From: Rhizobium tropici CIAT 899
GTDB taxonomy: Bacteria > Pseudomonadota > Alphaproteobacteria > Rhizobiales > Rhizobiaceae
Direction: 5' to 3'
Assembly: GCF_000330885.1 (NCBI RefSeq)
Contig: NC_020061.1
Span: 472,717 to 536,716, forward strand
Length of the DNA: 64,000 nt
The position numbers were made by a program, and so were the translations under genes. Below the pieces are notes generated by a model. The model saw nothing but the letters and a program-made list of their open reading frames with translations. It did no database searches and was not told the DNA's origin. Shown piece by piece: positions 1-8,690 of the stretch; the stretch's first letter is position 1, and every line of letters begins with the position of its first letter.

Positions 1-11
1 TGGAGGTTGTC

Positions 12-1274
12 ATGTTGGAACACTTTTTCGTCAAACCACAAACTATCGATCGGATTATGGATTGCTGGCTAGGGCCGCAGATCGAGCAGTATGTGAAGGC
101 TTTGTGCGAACGTGCCTATACGCCTCGAAGCATCTATCGCCGCGTTCCCGTGCTGGTGAAGTTTGCGGCATTCACTGCCGGCCAGAATGTCGAACGTATA
201 GAACAAGCGGAAGGGCTCTTCGAGCCGTTCATCGCTGATTGGTTGTCAAATCGTCATTCCGGTCGATCGGCTGATGCACGTCGACGCGACCGCAACTTTG
301 TCACTGGCATCATGCGGCATTTCTTCAGCCTGGTCGTATGGAAGGCAGGCGATGACCGCACCAGACCTTCGCTGCCCGATCCATTTGCAATCCAGATTCC
401 AGGGTTCTTCGATTATCTCCGAGATGAGCGAGGGTTGCGGCAAAGCTCCATCGCGCATTACCGGCATTACCTTCGCGTCTTCGAGCGACATCTCGGCGAT
501 ATAGGATGCGATCCGAAGTCGCTTACATTACCGGTGGTGACGACCTTCATCACGACACAGGCCTCGCATTTCGGCCGCACCGTGATGATCAGTCTTGCCA
601 GCATCCTGCGGGTCTTCCTGCGATACCTGCATCGGGAACACGTCCTTCAGCGCGACATCAGCAAGCTGGTCGAGATACCTCAACGTTATCGGCTGGCCGA
701 TATCCCTCGATCGATTAGTTGGAGTTCGGTCCAGGATATGCTCGATCAGGTGGACCGGCGCACCGTGGTTGGCCGGCGCGACTACGCCATGCTGCTGCTG
801 ATGGCCGTTTATGGGCTGCGCTCCCGTGAAGTAGCGCTGCTGACGCTCGACGATGTCGACTGGAAGCGCGATCGGCTGCATGTGCACGGGCGCAAGGCCG
901 AGCACAGCACCACCTATCCGCTGGCCCCCGTCGTTGGTGAGGCGATCGTGGATTACCTCAGGAACGGGCGGCCTGACGTTCAAAGCCGATTGCTTTTCTG
1001 GCGGCATTTGGCCCCACAATCGCCACTTACACACTCTGCGGTGTCGGCCACTGCCAGCAAGTATCTTCATCGCGCGGGGATTCCGGTTAGCCGTCCAGGA
1101 TCACACACTCTCCGTCATGCCTGCGTCCAGCGCCTGGTAGACACGGGGTTTTCGCTCAAGACCATCGGCGATTATGTCGGGCATCGCGCTGCCTCCTCGA
1201 CCATGATTTACGCGAAGGTCCAGGTCGATGGCTTGCGGGAAGTAGCTCTGGGTGATGGGGAGGATCTGCAATGA
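12..1274 (+). CDS. Tyrosine recombinase, first of a RIT trio (RitA-like)
   Basis: A 420-residue phage-integrase-family recombinase that cuts and rejoins DNA through a tyrosine. The catalytic domain is complete: the first Arg lies in YGLRSREVALL, a Lys-bearing beta-hairpin follows (VHGRKAEHST), then the HTLRHA box and a C-terminal GHRAASSTMIYAKV block with the nucleophilic Tyr. It is the first gene of three co-directional recombinase genes. Its stop overlaps the next start in ATGA at 1271-1274, so the genes are probably translationally coupled. Three adjacent overlapping tyrosine recombinases are the hallmark of RIT (recombinase in trio) elements. The start lies only 11 bases into the window, so the left end of the element is not visible. 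Confidence 0.9.
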   Translation: MLEHFFVKPQTIDRIMDCWLGPQIEQYVKALCERAYTPRSIYRRVPVLVKFAAFTAGQNVERIEQAEGLFEPFIADWLSNRHSGRSADARRRDRNFVTGIMRHFFSLVVWKAGDDRTRPSLPDPFAIQIPGFFDYLRDERGLRQSSIAHYRHYLRVFERHLGDIGCDPKSLTLPVVTTFITTQASHFGRTVMISLASILRVFLRYLHREHVLQRDISKLVEIPQRYRLADIPRSISWSSVQDMLDQVDRRTVVGRRDYAMLLLMAVYGLRSREVALLTLDDVDWKRDRLHVHGRKAEHSTTYPLAPVVGEAIVDYLRNGRPDVQSRLLFWRHLAPQSPLTHSAVSATASKYLHRAGIPVSRPGSHTLRHACVQRLVDTGFSLKTIGDYVGHRAASSTMIYAKVQVDGLREVALGDGEDLQ

Positions 1275-2260
1275 GCCCGCGTCTTCCCGAGCCTTCAAGC
1301 CCGATCGCACCCTACATCGTCGCTTTCCTTCGCCACAAGCGCGCGCTCAACCGGCGCTATGACGTCGAAGACAAGGTGCTGCGGATGTTCGACGGCTACC
1401 TCAACGCTCAAGCGGTGACGAACCTGACCGAGATCACCCCGGCGCTCCTCGATGCATTCTTCCTGAGCCGTCCGCGCTCGCGGCCTCGAAGCTTCAACCA
1501 TCTGATCGGCGTCGTCGGCCGGCTGTTCGAGTGGATGGTCGAGCATGACTTTATTGATCGTTCTCCTGTCACGATGAAGCCGCGCCGCCGAGGTAATCCG
1601 AGACCGCCCTGCATCCTGGATCTGCGGACCGCTCAACAGCTCATCGATCGCGCCGCCGAGCTCCCGGATCAGAACAACGCCCCGCTTCGCGGGCCTGCCT
1701 ATGCCATCATCTTCAGCCTGTTGTTCGGGCTTGGTCTGCGCGTCGGCGAGGTTGCGCGCCTGCGCTGGCGGGATGTCGATCGGGATCGTGACGTGCTCAC
1801 CATTCGCGAGACGAAGTTTTCCAAGTCAAGGCTCATTCCCATGGGGCCGCAGCTGGCACAGCGCCTTTATGCGTTCATGACGCTGCGATCACAGCACGTA
1901 GTTTCGGTTACCCCCGACACGCCGCTGTTTTCTTTCCTGCGGGGTCGAGCGGTGAACCCCGGCACGATCAGTATCATTTTCCGTTCGCTGGCCGATCAAT
2001 TGGACATACCAATCCCAGCGGGAGGAACGCCGGCTCACGTGCATGATCTGCGACACAGCTTTGCGGTCGGGCGACTTCTGCGGTGGTATCGCGACGGACA
2101 TAATCCCACCGACAAGCTCGTTAAGCTGTCGACCTTCATGGGCCACGTGGACCCCGCTTCCACCGCCGTCTATCTCACCGTTACAGCCGATCTCCTTGAA
2201 GCCGCCGGCCAGCGCTTCGAACGCTTTGCAGCACCGCTTTCGTATGGAGGACGGCCATGA
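1271..2260 (+). CDS. Tyrosine recombinase, second of a RIT trio (RitB-like)
   Basis: A 329-residue tyrosine recombinase. The N-terminal SAM-like DNA-binding domain covers about residues 10-110. The catalytic domain carries GLGLRVGEVARL (first Arg), TKFSKSRLIPMG (Lys hairpin), HDLRHSFAV (His-x-x-Arg) and GHVDPASTAVYLTV (terminal His and Tyr). It starts inside the stop of the upstream recombinase and ends in an ATGA overlap with the third one (2257-2260), so the three act as one operon. In RIT elements all three proteins are thought to be needed for movement. Reading frame and catalytic residues are intact. Confidence 0.9.
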   Translation: MSPRLPEPSSPIAPYIVAFLRHKRALNRRYDVEDKVLRMFDGYLNAQAVTNLTEITPALLDAFFLSRPRSRPRSFNHLIGVVGRLFEWMVEHDFIDRSPVTMKPRRRGNPRPPCILDLRTAQQLIDRAAELPDQNNAPLRGPAYAIIFSLLFGLGLRVGEVARLRWRDVDRDRDVLTIRETKFSKSRLIPMGPQLAQRLYAFMTLRSQHVVSVTPDTPLFSFLRGRAVNPGTISIIFRSLADQLDIPIPAGGTPAHVHDLRHSFAVGRLLRWYRDGHNPTDKLVKLSTFMGHVDPASTAVYLTVTADLLEAAGQRFERFAAPLSYGGRP

Positions 2261-3260
2261 GAACCGTCGGCAGCCTCGTCTATCAGTTCTTCGAACACCA
2301 TCTCAAAGCCGAGAAGGGTCTGGCGTCCACCTCGATCCGGAGCTACCGCGACGGGATCCGGTTGTTTCTCCTATTCTTGGCCCGGGAGAACCGAACCCCG
2401 ATCAGCAAGCTCAGGCTGAGAACCTCAGCGCCGACAATGTGCGGGCATTTCTCGCCCATCTTGAATCCGAGCGCGGCAACGGCATCCGAGCACGGAACCA
2501 CCGGCTAGCAATGCTGCACACCTTCTTCGCCAATGCCGGGGGCCAGGAACCTATAGTGCTGCCGGAGGCCGAACGCGTCGCCGCCATCCCAAGGAAGCGT
2601 GCGCAGCCAGCAGCCACCTATTATCTCGAGCGCGACGAGGTCGAACGGCTCTTCGACAAACTGCCGCGCAGCGGAAAGCTGGCCATCCGCGACAAGGCGC
2701 TGCTCATGTTCCTGTACAATACGGGCGCCCGCGCAACGGAAGTCACCGGACTGATCGTCGATCAGTTGGTTTTGACCTCCTCACCGCGGGTGAACCTGCA
2801 CGGCAAGGGCGACAAGTGGCGGACCTGTCCACTATGGCCCGAGACTGCCCGCCTGCTTGGCGAGATGCTGCGTAACCGACGCCACCCAGCCGCTACAGAA
2901 AGTCCGGTATTCCTCAGCAACGTCGGGAAGCCGCTGACGCGGTTCGGCCTATATAAGCTTGTCCGGCGTCATGGTTCGAATATTCGCATTGGCAATGGAC
3001 AGAGGTCCATATCTCCACATGTTTGGAGACACACGACGGCCGTTCATCTCCTCGAGTCCGGCGTCGACGTGAACGTCATAAGAGGCTGGCTTGGCCACGT
3101 CAGCCTCGATACAACCAACCGATATGCCGAGATTAGCATCAGGATGAAGCAGGAGGCGCTTGAGGCTTGCCAGGGACTTGCTAGTTCTTCGGTGGGACCT
3201 CCCCGAAAGCCAGTCTGGCAGAGCGAGCCAAAGCTTCTCGAATGGCTCGCCGACCTCTGA
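2257..3260 (+). pseudogene. Frameshifted third RIT tyrosine recombinase (RitC-like)
   Basis: The gene starts at the ATGA overlap and reads MRTVGSLVYQFFEHHLKAEK in frame to about 2418. The homologous sequence then continues in the +1 frame (ENLSADNVRAFLAHLE onward) to the stop at 3260. A missing G near 2418-2419, in the codon after KLRL, would explain the break. Downstream of the break the catalytic domain is complete: GARATEV, HGKGDKWRT, HVWRHTT and GHVSLDTTNRYAE. Repaired, it would encode about 334 residues, a usual size for the third RIT recombinase. The single lesion suggests recent inactivation of the element, or programmed or sequencing slippage; the sequence alone cannot separate these. 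Confidence 0.8.
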
Positions 3261-3262
3261 TC

Positions 3263-3319
3263 GTTATGTGCCCCGTGTCGGCGAGAGCGCTTGGATCACC
3301 AGGCTGCGGGGCACATAAC
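3263..3319. repeat. 13-bp inverted repeat at the right end of the RIT element
   Basis: A perfect 13-bp repeat, GTTATGTGCCCCG at 3263-3275, returns inverted at 3307-3319 with a 31-base spacer, immediately after the recombinase stop. RIT elements carry palindromic terminal sequences, so this probably marks the right terminus and recombinase-binding site. It could also act as a transcription stop for the trio, although no T-tract follows. The matching left end lies outside the window. Confidence 0.6.
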
Positions 3320-3345
3320 CGTTCGGGACACAAAATCCGGATAAT

Positions 3346-4236
3346 TTGAAGTCCGGCGTCAACAAGGCGAGCTTCTACGATCCGGAGATCAACCACAGCT
3401 TCGGCAGGATGGCTGCCCATTACGGCGTCGGCGTGCTTCCGGCGCGACCGAAGCGGCCGAAAGACAAGCCAAAAGTCGAGGCCGGCGTACGTTTCGCCCA
3501 GAGCTGCATCCTCGGCCGGCTACGCAATCAGACCTTCTTTTCACTGGAGGAAGCTAACGCCGCCATCCGGGATGCCGTCGAGCGGATCAACACGCACGTC
3601 ATGAAGCGGTTGGGCCAAACCCGCCAGGAGATGTTCAAGACCATGGAACGCCCGGCACTCGCGGCTCTTCCGGCAGAGGACTACGAATACGCCGAGTGGA
3701 AGCTGGCGCGGGTCTCGACCGACTACCATGTCGAGTTCGAGCACTATTTCTACTCCGTGCCCCATACCCTGATCCGACAGCAGGTGGATATCAGGGCCAC
3801 GGGCCGCACGATCGAGGTCTTCTTCAAGGGCAAGAGGATCGCAGTCCACCAGCGTCGTTACGGCGGATCACGCTACGGAACCGATCCTGACCATATGCCC
3901 AGCTCGCACCGGCGCTATGCCGAATGGTCGCCTGCAAGGTTCCAGCGCTGGGGCGCTTCCATTGGGCCTCAGACCGAGGGGCTGATCATCGCTATCCTGG
4001 CCAGCCGTCCTCATCCGGAACAAGGCTTTCGAACCTGCCTCGGCGTGCTGAAGCTCTATCGGGCAATTCCTACGATGCAGGCCGAGGCGGTGTCCGCCCG
4101 TGCCGTCGAGATCGGCGGACTGACCTGCAAAAGCATCACCGCGCTCATCAGCACCTACAAGGCACCACGACATTCCGCCGAACCTGCCGCCGTCGGCGAG
4201 CATGCCAATCTTCGCGGCAAAGCCTACTTTCATTAA
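3346..4236 (+). pseudogene. istA: IS21-family transposase IstA, C-terminal part
   Basis: The 296 residues match the C-terminal two thirds of IstA. They start inside the integrase core (SFYDPEINHSFGRMAAHYG...ARPKRPKDKPKVEAGVRF, which includes the catalytic Glu region), followed by the Mu-transposase-like C domain. Full IstA proteins are around 500 residues, so the N-terminal HTH and the first catalytic Asp are missing. The break lies just beside the RIT right end at about 3320-3345, so the RIT element probably inserted into this IS21 or deleted its left part. istB follows 14 bases downstream in the normal order. Confidence 0.85.
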
Positions 4237-4250
4237 CGAGACAATCAAGA

Positions 4251-5006
4251 ATGCTGACCAATCCCACTGTAGATACGCTGCGCCAACTCGGCCTTTCCGG
4301 CATGGCTTCCGCCTTCCAGGAACTGGAAATGCAACCGGAAGCGAGAAGCCTCCAGCACGGCGAATGGCTCGCGATCCTGCTCGAACGGGAACAGACCTCG
4401 CGTCGCCAGAAGCGCTTCGAAGCCAGAGCCCGTGCCGCCAGGCTGCGCCATGACGCCCAAATCGAGAATACCGATTTCCGAGCAGCGCGTGGTCTCGATC
4501 GCAACCTCTTCCTCAAGCTTTCCACCTGCGACTGGATCAGACAGCGGCACTCCCTGCTATTGATCGGTCCTGCCGGCGTCGGCAAAAGTTGGCTGGCCTG
4601 CGCTCTCGGTCAAAAGGCGTGCCGGGAGGATCTTGCCGTCGCCTATCACCGCGTGCCACGGCTCTTTGCCGCGCTCGCCCTGGCACGAGGCGACGGTCGC
4701 TACGCAAAGATGCTCAAGAGCCTGGGCAAAGCCGATCTCCTCATCCTGGACGATTGGGGGCCGGAGAAGCTCACCGACGAGCAACGACGCGATCTCCTGG
4801 AGATTGTCGAGGATCGATACGAGAAGCGCTCGACCATTGTTACCAGCCAAATCCCCGTGGACCACTGGTACGATATGATTGGAAATCCCACGATCGCCGA
4901 CGCCGTGCTGGATCGCCTTGTCCACAACGCCTACCGCATCGAACTTTCCGGTGAGAGCCTGCGCAAACATCGAAACCTGTCAGCCGAGAATGCAACTCAG
5001 GCTTGA
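4251..5006 (+). CDS. istB: IS21-family helper ATPase IstB
   Basis: A 251-residue AAA+ ATPase that assists IstA in IS21 transposition. The Walker A motif GPAGVGKSW lies near residue 107 and Walker B LLILDDWGPE near residue 165. The N-terminal region MLTNPTVDTLRQLGLSGM is the usual IstB start. The ATG at 4251 was chosen because it follows the istA stop by 14 bases and gives the expected family length. The gene looks intact, but its partner istA is truncated, so the element cannot move by itself. Confidence 0.92.
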   Translation: MLTNPTVDTLRQLGLSGMASAFQELEMQPEARSLQHGEWLAILLEREQTSRRQKRFEARARAARLRHDAQIENTDFRAARGLDRNLFLKLSTCDWIRQRHSLLLIGPAGVGKSWLACALGQKACREDLAVAYHRVPRLFAALALARGDGRYAKMLKSLGKADLLILDDWGPEKLTDEQRRDLLEIVEDRYEKRSTIVTSQIPVDHWYDMIGNPTIADAVLDRLVHNAYRIELSGESLRKHRNLSAENATQA

Positions 5007-5057
5007 CCTGCCCGATATTCGCCGACAATGATCAACTCAGACCCAGAGACGCTGTAC

Positions 5058-5150
5058 ATCGTCCGGCTTCGCCTCGGAATCGCGTCCGGTAAAACGCTGG
5101 AATAAGCGTCCGGTTAAAGATCGGAATTCCTGTCCGGTTTCATTGGAATA
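5058..5150 (+). repeat. IS21 right-end tandem terminal repeats
   Basis: GTCCGG occurs at 5061, 5084, 5108 and 5132, a regular spacing of 23-24 bases. Each copy sits in a related unit of about 24 bp. IS21-family ends carry such multiple repeats as transposase-binding sites, so this is the right end of the truncated IS21. The remaining bases up to 5398 are AT-richer and contain no gene I can support. Confidence 0.7.
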
Positions 5151-5398
5151 CACACCTTTGAGCGAATTGTCGGCATCGACATTCGCCTTTTTTTGATATC
5201 GTTGACAGCAACGGGTGGGATATCTATGGCCTTGATCAGCCACCTAAGGGCCAAATTCCAAATAACCGACGCTTAACATGAAGAAATTTACGAATCGGCT
5301 CTCTTGCTGTTGGAACAAGGCCGGGGTGGCAATGAAGAACCGCCAATTACCAAAAATTCATTCAATAGCCGATTGCTGATAGAGGTTTGTTGACTTAT

Positions 5399-5914
5399 AT
5401 GTCAATATTGGAGGAATTGCAAAACCACGTTTCAACAGGCCGACTGTCGTTCGTAAGACCGATGCTTCCTGGGCGTGGAGTGGAAAGAAACATTTTTGTA
5501 TCAACGGAAGTCGGTGAGTTTCTAAATGGTGGAGCGTCTGTTCATGCTCGATTTGATAGAGTTGCGGGTGAAGCGAGAGCTCAAATAGATGCTTTCACCA
5601 CCGGAAGGGCAATTCGATTTGCCATGGACCCGATGCGAAAAGACCCCGCAACTCTTGTGGCGAGAAATGCTCCTACAAGTAAGGGAATCGTGGATATGCG
5701 AATACGACAACCGCGCCCGCAAATCCGTATCTTCGGCGCATTCGCCCAAGTCGATAGTCTCATCCTGCTTACATGGGAAGCTAGGGACAATCTTCGTTTT
5801 GGCGCAGCAGTAAAACGATGCCGAGCCCAATGGGATCTCCTGTTTCCTCAAAATTCGCCTTTGATTGGGGCCACACATGCTGAATACATCTCACGAAACA
5901 TCATTATTGGCTGA
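5399..5914 (+). CDS. Uncharacterised protein, possible RelE/ParE-like toxin
   Basis: A 171-residue protein starting MSILEELQNHVSTGRLSFV; the ATG has a GAGG about 13 bases upstream. The C-terminal half (about residues 95-165) runs MRIRQPRPQIRIFGAFAQVDSLI, then an Arg, then an acidic/Trp/Phe-Pro tail (CRAQWDLLFPQNSPLIG). That pattern, a strand-rich Arg-x-Phe-Gly-x-Phe core followed by a W-x-x-LFP ending, recalls RelE/HigB-type toxins fused to an N-terminal extension. The stop overlaps the start of a small HTH gene by 38 bases, the usual toxin-antitoxin arrangement. The family is not recognised with certainty. The flanking DNA is AT-richer than the plasmid average, suggesting acquisition by transfer. 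Confidence 0.55.
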   Translation: MSILEELQNHVSTGRLSFVRPMLPGRGVERNIFVSTEVGEFLNGGASVHARFDRVAGEARAQIDAFTTGRAIRFAMDPMRKDPATLVARNAPTSKGIVDMRIRQPRPQIRIFGAFAQVDSLILLTWEARDNLRFGAAVKRCRAQWDLLFPQNSPLIGATHAEYISRNIIIG

Positions 5915-6323
5915 GCCATCTAGCGACGATCGTATCAGCGATCGCACACTTGGTTATGTCACTCAAACCGCGCGAGACGATGTTTTTGACATGGTTGCGA
6001 ACGCTTGTGTCGAAGCCGGTATAACACGCGCAAACATTGCCCGCCGGCTCGGTAAAGATCCTGCTCAAGTATCTCGTCTTCTGAATACGCCCGGGAACTG
6101 GACGATAGACACGATAGCAGAACTACTTTTTGCTATCGATGGTAGCTTCCTGCGAGCTGAACGGCACTGGCCCCAGAGAGAAGCACTATCCAATCGGAGG
6201 CATTCCACATGCGTCACGGAAAGCTCCGGTTCATTTGGCAAAGCAGAATGGAATTCTAGGGCCCCAACCCAAAATGTCGCCAAGACGGCCGCTGGTCTAG
6301 GGGGCGTACATTGGCAGAAATAA
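5877..6323 (+). CDS. Small HTH (Xre-like) DNA-binding protein, possible antitoxin
   Basis: A 148-residue protein. Residues about 25-85 form a helix-turn-helix of the Xre/lambda-repressor kind: ACVEAGITRANIARRLGKD, then PAQVSRLLNTPGNWTIDTIAEL. The tail beyond residue 100 is low-complexity and polar. It overlaps the preceding gene by 38 bases and the following gene by 13 bases, so all three are probably cotranscribed and coupled. As the second gene after a RelE-like product it may be the antitoxin and autorepressor (HigBA order: toxin first). Alternatively it is only a regulator of the cassette. Confidence 0.6.
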   Translation: MLNTSHETSLLAEPSSDDRISDRTLGYVTQTARDDVFDMVANACVEAGITRANIARRLGKDPAQVSRLLNTPGNWTIDTIAELLFAIDGSFLRAERHWPQREALSNRRHSTCVTESSGSFGKAEWNSRAPTQNVAKTAAGLGGVHWQK

Positions 6324-6706
6324 GGGCTCGCGTCGTATTTTGCGACGACATACGTCAAGAGTTCAACGGCAAACTCATCCTGATTGGGGTCTATTCTGGC
6401 GAAATCAGGCTTCAAGCCCCTTTCATTCAACCCATGGCCACATGGATTCAAATTTTCGGTCTGCCTGCTGGCGATCATAAAACAAGCGTAACAGTCACCT
6501 ATGAAGACGGCAAAAACTCTGTCATTTTGGGAAAGATAGATGTGCAGTTTCAGATTTCTGACGCAGCACTACCAGCCCACGCGTTTCCAACTGGTCTGCT
6601 GGTTAATTTTGATCGGCCAGGTGACATCGTTGTCAACATCTCTATCGACGATCAACCAACATTCATCGCCGATCGCTTAAGAGTATCGATTTCAGAGAAT
6701 TCATGA
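6311..6706 (+). CDS. DUF6941-like protein of unknown function
   Basis: A 131-residue protein from a TTG start overlapping the HTH gene. It begins MAEIRARVVFCDDIRQEFNG, followed by GKLILIGVYSGEI and a beta-rich body ending in RLRVSISENS. The pattern FCDDIRxExxGKxxLIGxY is one I associate with the DUF6941 family, which has no known activity. There is no signal peptide or membrane segment. The fixed order behind an HTH gene suggests it belongs to the same three-gene cassette. A short hairpin with a T-tract follows at 6773. Confidence 0.55.
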   Translation: MAEIRARVVFCDDIRQEFNGKLILIGVYSGEIRLQAPFIQPMATWIQIFGLPAGDHKTSVTVTYEDGKNSVILGKIDVQFQISDAALPAHAFPTGLLVNFDRPGDIVVNISIDDQPTFIADRLRVSISENS

Positions 6707-6772
6707 CTCCTCCCATATTTCCTACAACTCCCTTCGCGGAAGCGACCTCGACAATCCGAAGGCATCCAGAGA

Positions 6773-6793
6773 CCCGCTCGGCGGATTTTTTTG
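6773..6793 (+). terminator. Probable terminator of the three-gene cassette
   Basis: CCGC tcg GCGG forms a 4-bp G+C stem and is followed by a run of seven T. It lies about 70 bases after the DUF6941-like stop. The stem is short, so efficiency is uncertain. Confidence 0.4.
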
Positions 6794-6854
6794 CCTCCTC
6801 AGCGCTGATTGCCGCTCTGCCGATCCTGCCGCTGCAGAATCTCGCGAACGACCT

Positions 6855-7229
6855 TCACATCCCATTCAGCTCATTGACGGATGACGTCAGATCCTTGATC
6901 GAGGCGAGTACGGACCCGACCGATTGTTCGCTTGCTGACATCCGAAAGCCGAGCGTCTTGATATCGCCTTCGGCGGTCGACTGTCGCGTTTCGATCGCCT
7001 GCAGGCGCTGATCGACGCGGGCTGAATTCGCTTCGGTCTGAACGATAAAGTCCTTCCGCCAACCCTGCAGGTCCTCGATATCGCGGCTTTTGTTCGCCGT
7101 GACCCAGACACCCATGCCGACCGAAGAGGCGATCGAGAGAATTCCAACGAGGGTATTGATATTCGCCCCCATCCTCTTCGCGCGTTCCGGCATCTGCATC
7201 TCTTCATCTCCGGTTTCGTCAGCCACCAT
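6855..7229 (-). CDS. Prophage-type membrane protein with C-terminal coiled coil
   Basis: A 124-residue protein. One hydrophobic segment (INTLVGILSIASSVGMGVWV, about residues 24-43) is followed by a long polar helix with heptads (about 50-120). This is a layout typical of small phage lysis or spanin-like proteins. The start follows a GAAAG ribosome-binding site. After the stop the homologous-looking sequence continues in another frame (VKVVREILQRQDRQSGNQR, to about 6797), so the 3' end may be frameshifted. It follows the small membrane peptide gene split by IS66 and belongs to the same minus-strand prophage cassette as the gene at 11415-11666. Confidence 0.5.
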   Translation of the reverse strand: MVADETGDEEMQMPERAKRMGANINTLVGILSIASSVGMGVWVTANKSRDIEDLQGWRKDFIVQTEANSARVDQRLQAIETRQSTAEGDIKTLGFRMSASEQSVGSVLASIKDLTSSVNELNGM

Positions 7230-7394
7230 CTTTCACGTCTTTCAATGCGGTATGGAGAGGAGGCCGGCACCGATGGCGATTGCAAGGGTGCCGGCCGTGA
7301 TGAAGAATAGCGGTAAGCGCTCATTTCGTTGCGCCTTTTCGCGTTGAATTCTCTGCCGCATGAAGTGTCCACTTAAAATAGGTGGACACCAAAT

Positions 7395-7850
7395 ATGAGT
7401 GACGAAGAGCAGAAACTGCGAGTGCGGTTGGTGGGACGTGATGGGCGACGCCGCTATGATCCGGGATCAAAGGAGCGGCTTGTTGCGGCCTGCCTTGAGC
7501 CTGGTGTGTCGATATCCGGCCTTGCGCTTACGCATGGGATCAATGCCAACCTACTGCGCAAATGGGTCAAGGATGCCAGGGAGGCTCGCTTCTCGGCGGG
7601 ATCTGCAAGCTCGCGGTTTATCCCGGTCGTCGCGGCAGACTGCAGCCTGCCTGTCGGGACCTCCTCGTTGGAGATGCCGGTCGCGTTTAGGGAAGACCAA
7701 CCGGCGTCACTGGGGAAGGCCAATCTGTCAGGTTCTTCCAAAATAAGCGCGTTGCTACCAAACGGCGTGAAGCTGACGCTGGAATCCGGTGATGCTGATG
7801 CTTTGAGGACAATCATCGGAGCTTTGGGTCATGTTCAGACTGGGCGCTGA
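7395..7850 (+). CDS. tnpA: IS66 accessory protein TnpA
   Basis: A 151-residue IS66 OrfA. The N-terminal half carries an HTH (ERLVAACLEPGVSISGLALTHGINANLLRKWVK, about residues 27-60) of the IS3/IS66 OrfA type that binds element ends. The C-terminal half is variable and ends in LNGVKLTLESGDA-like sequence, the common IS66 pattern before tnpB. It overlaps tnpB by 20 bases, suggesting coupled translation. Confidence 0.85.
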   Translation: MSDEEQKLRVRLVGRDGRRRYDPGSKERLVAACLEPGVSISGLALTHGINANLLRKWVKDAREARFSAGSASSRFIPVVAADCSLPVGTSSLEMPVAFREDQPASLGKANLSGSSKISALLPNGVKLTLESGDADALRTIIGALGHVQTGR

Positions 7851-8184
7851 TCTCAAGGTCTACCTGCATCGCGAACCGATCGACTTCCGCGCCGGCATCA
7901 ACAGCCTTGCGGTCCTGGTGCAGGAGACTATGGCGCTGGACCCGTTTGCGCCTGCGGTCTTTGCCTTTTGCAATCGCCGCCGTGACCGGATGAAGCTCCT
8001 GTTCTTCGATCGGTCCGGTTTTGTGATGGTGCTGAAGCGATTGTCGGAAGACCGGTTCCGGTGGCCACGTCGGGAGATGATGGTGGTAACGCTGACGACC
8101 GAGCAATTACACTGGATTCTCGACGGCATTGATATCGACGCGATGGTCCGCCATCCGGTTCGGCAATACCAGATCGCCGGCTGA
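7831..8184 (+). CDS. tnpB: IS66 accessory protein TnpB
   Basis: A 117-residue IS66 Orf2 (TnpB). Diagnostic sequence: VYLHREPIDFRAGINSLAVL, then FCNRRRDRMKLLFFDRSGFV, and FRWPRREMMVVTLTTEQLHWILDGID. Required for IS66 transposition; biochemical role unclear. The reading frame is intact and the start lies inside tnpA. Confidence 0.92.
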   Translation: MFRLGADLKVYLHREPIDFRAGINSLAVLVQETMALDPFAPAVFAFCNRRRDRMKLLFFDRSGFVMVLKRLSEDRFRWPRREMMVVTLTTEQLHWILDGIDIDAMVRHPVRQYQIAG

Positions 8185-8690
8185 CAGTTCGCAACGTCTG
8201 CGGTTGACGGGGCGAAACGGTTCAGATTCAAGAATCTGATGATCCGACCCGGCGAACCCACTGTTGAGGAGTTGATGGCGCGCATTGCGGCGCTGCAGGC
8301 GGAAAACCGTCAGCTCACGGAACGCGTGGTCAAGCTCGAGGAAGAGTTGGTGCTGGCGCGGCTGCATCGTTTTGCGCCGAAGAGCGAAAAGCACGTGGAC
8401 CGCCTCTTCGATGAAGCCGAGCAGGTTGCCGATGACGACGCCAGCGGAGAAGATGGCGAGGTCGTCCACCTGCCGGACACCGGCTTGCCATCGACCGAAA
8501 GGCCGGAGGGCAAGAAGCGTGGCCGCAAGCCCCTGCCGGAACACCTGCCGCGCGAGCGCGTCGAATATGACATTGCCCACGATCAGAAGGCCTGCCCTTG
8601 CTGCCGTCACCAGATGCATCGCATGGGTGAGGCGGTCACCGAGCAGCTCCATATCGAGGTGAAGGCCAAGGTCCTGCAGAATGTGCGGTT

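Noticed and set aside
6703-7011. Plus-strand frame of about 100 codons overlapping the phage-type minus-strand gene
   Set aside because: Low-information composition and no ribosome site; the opposite strand has a membrane segment, a coiled coil and a coupled gene series.
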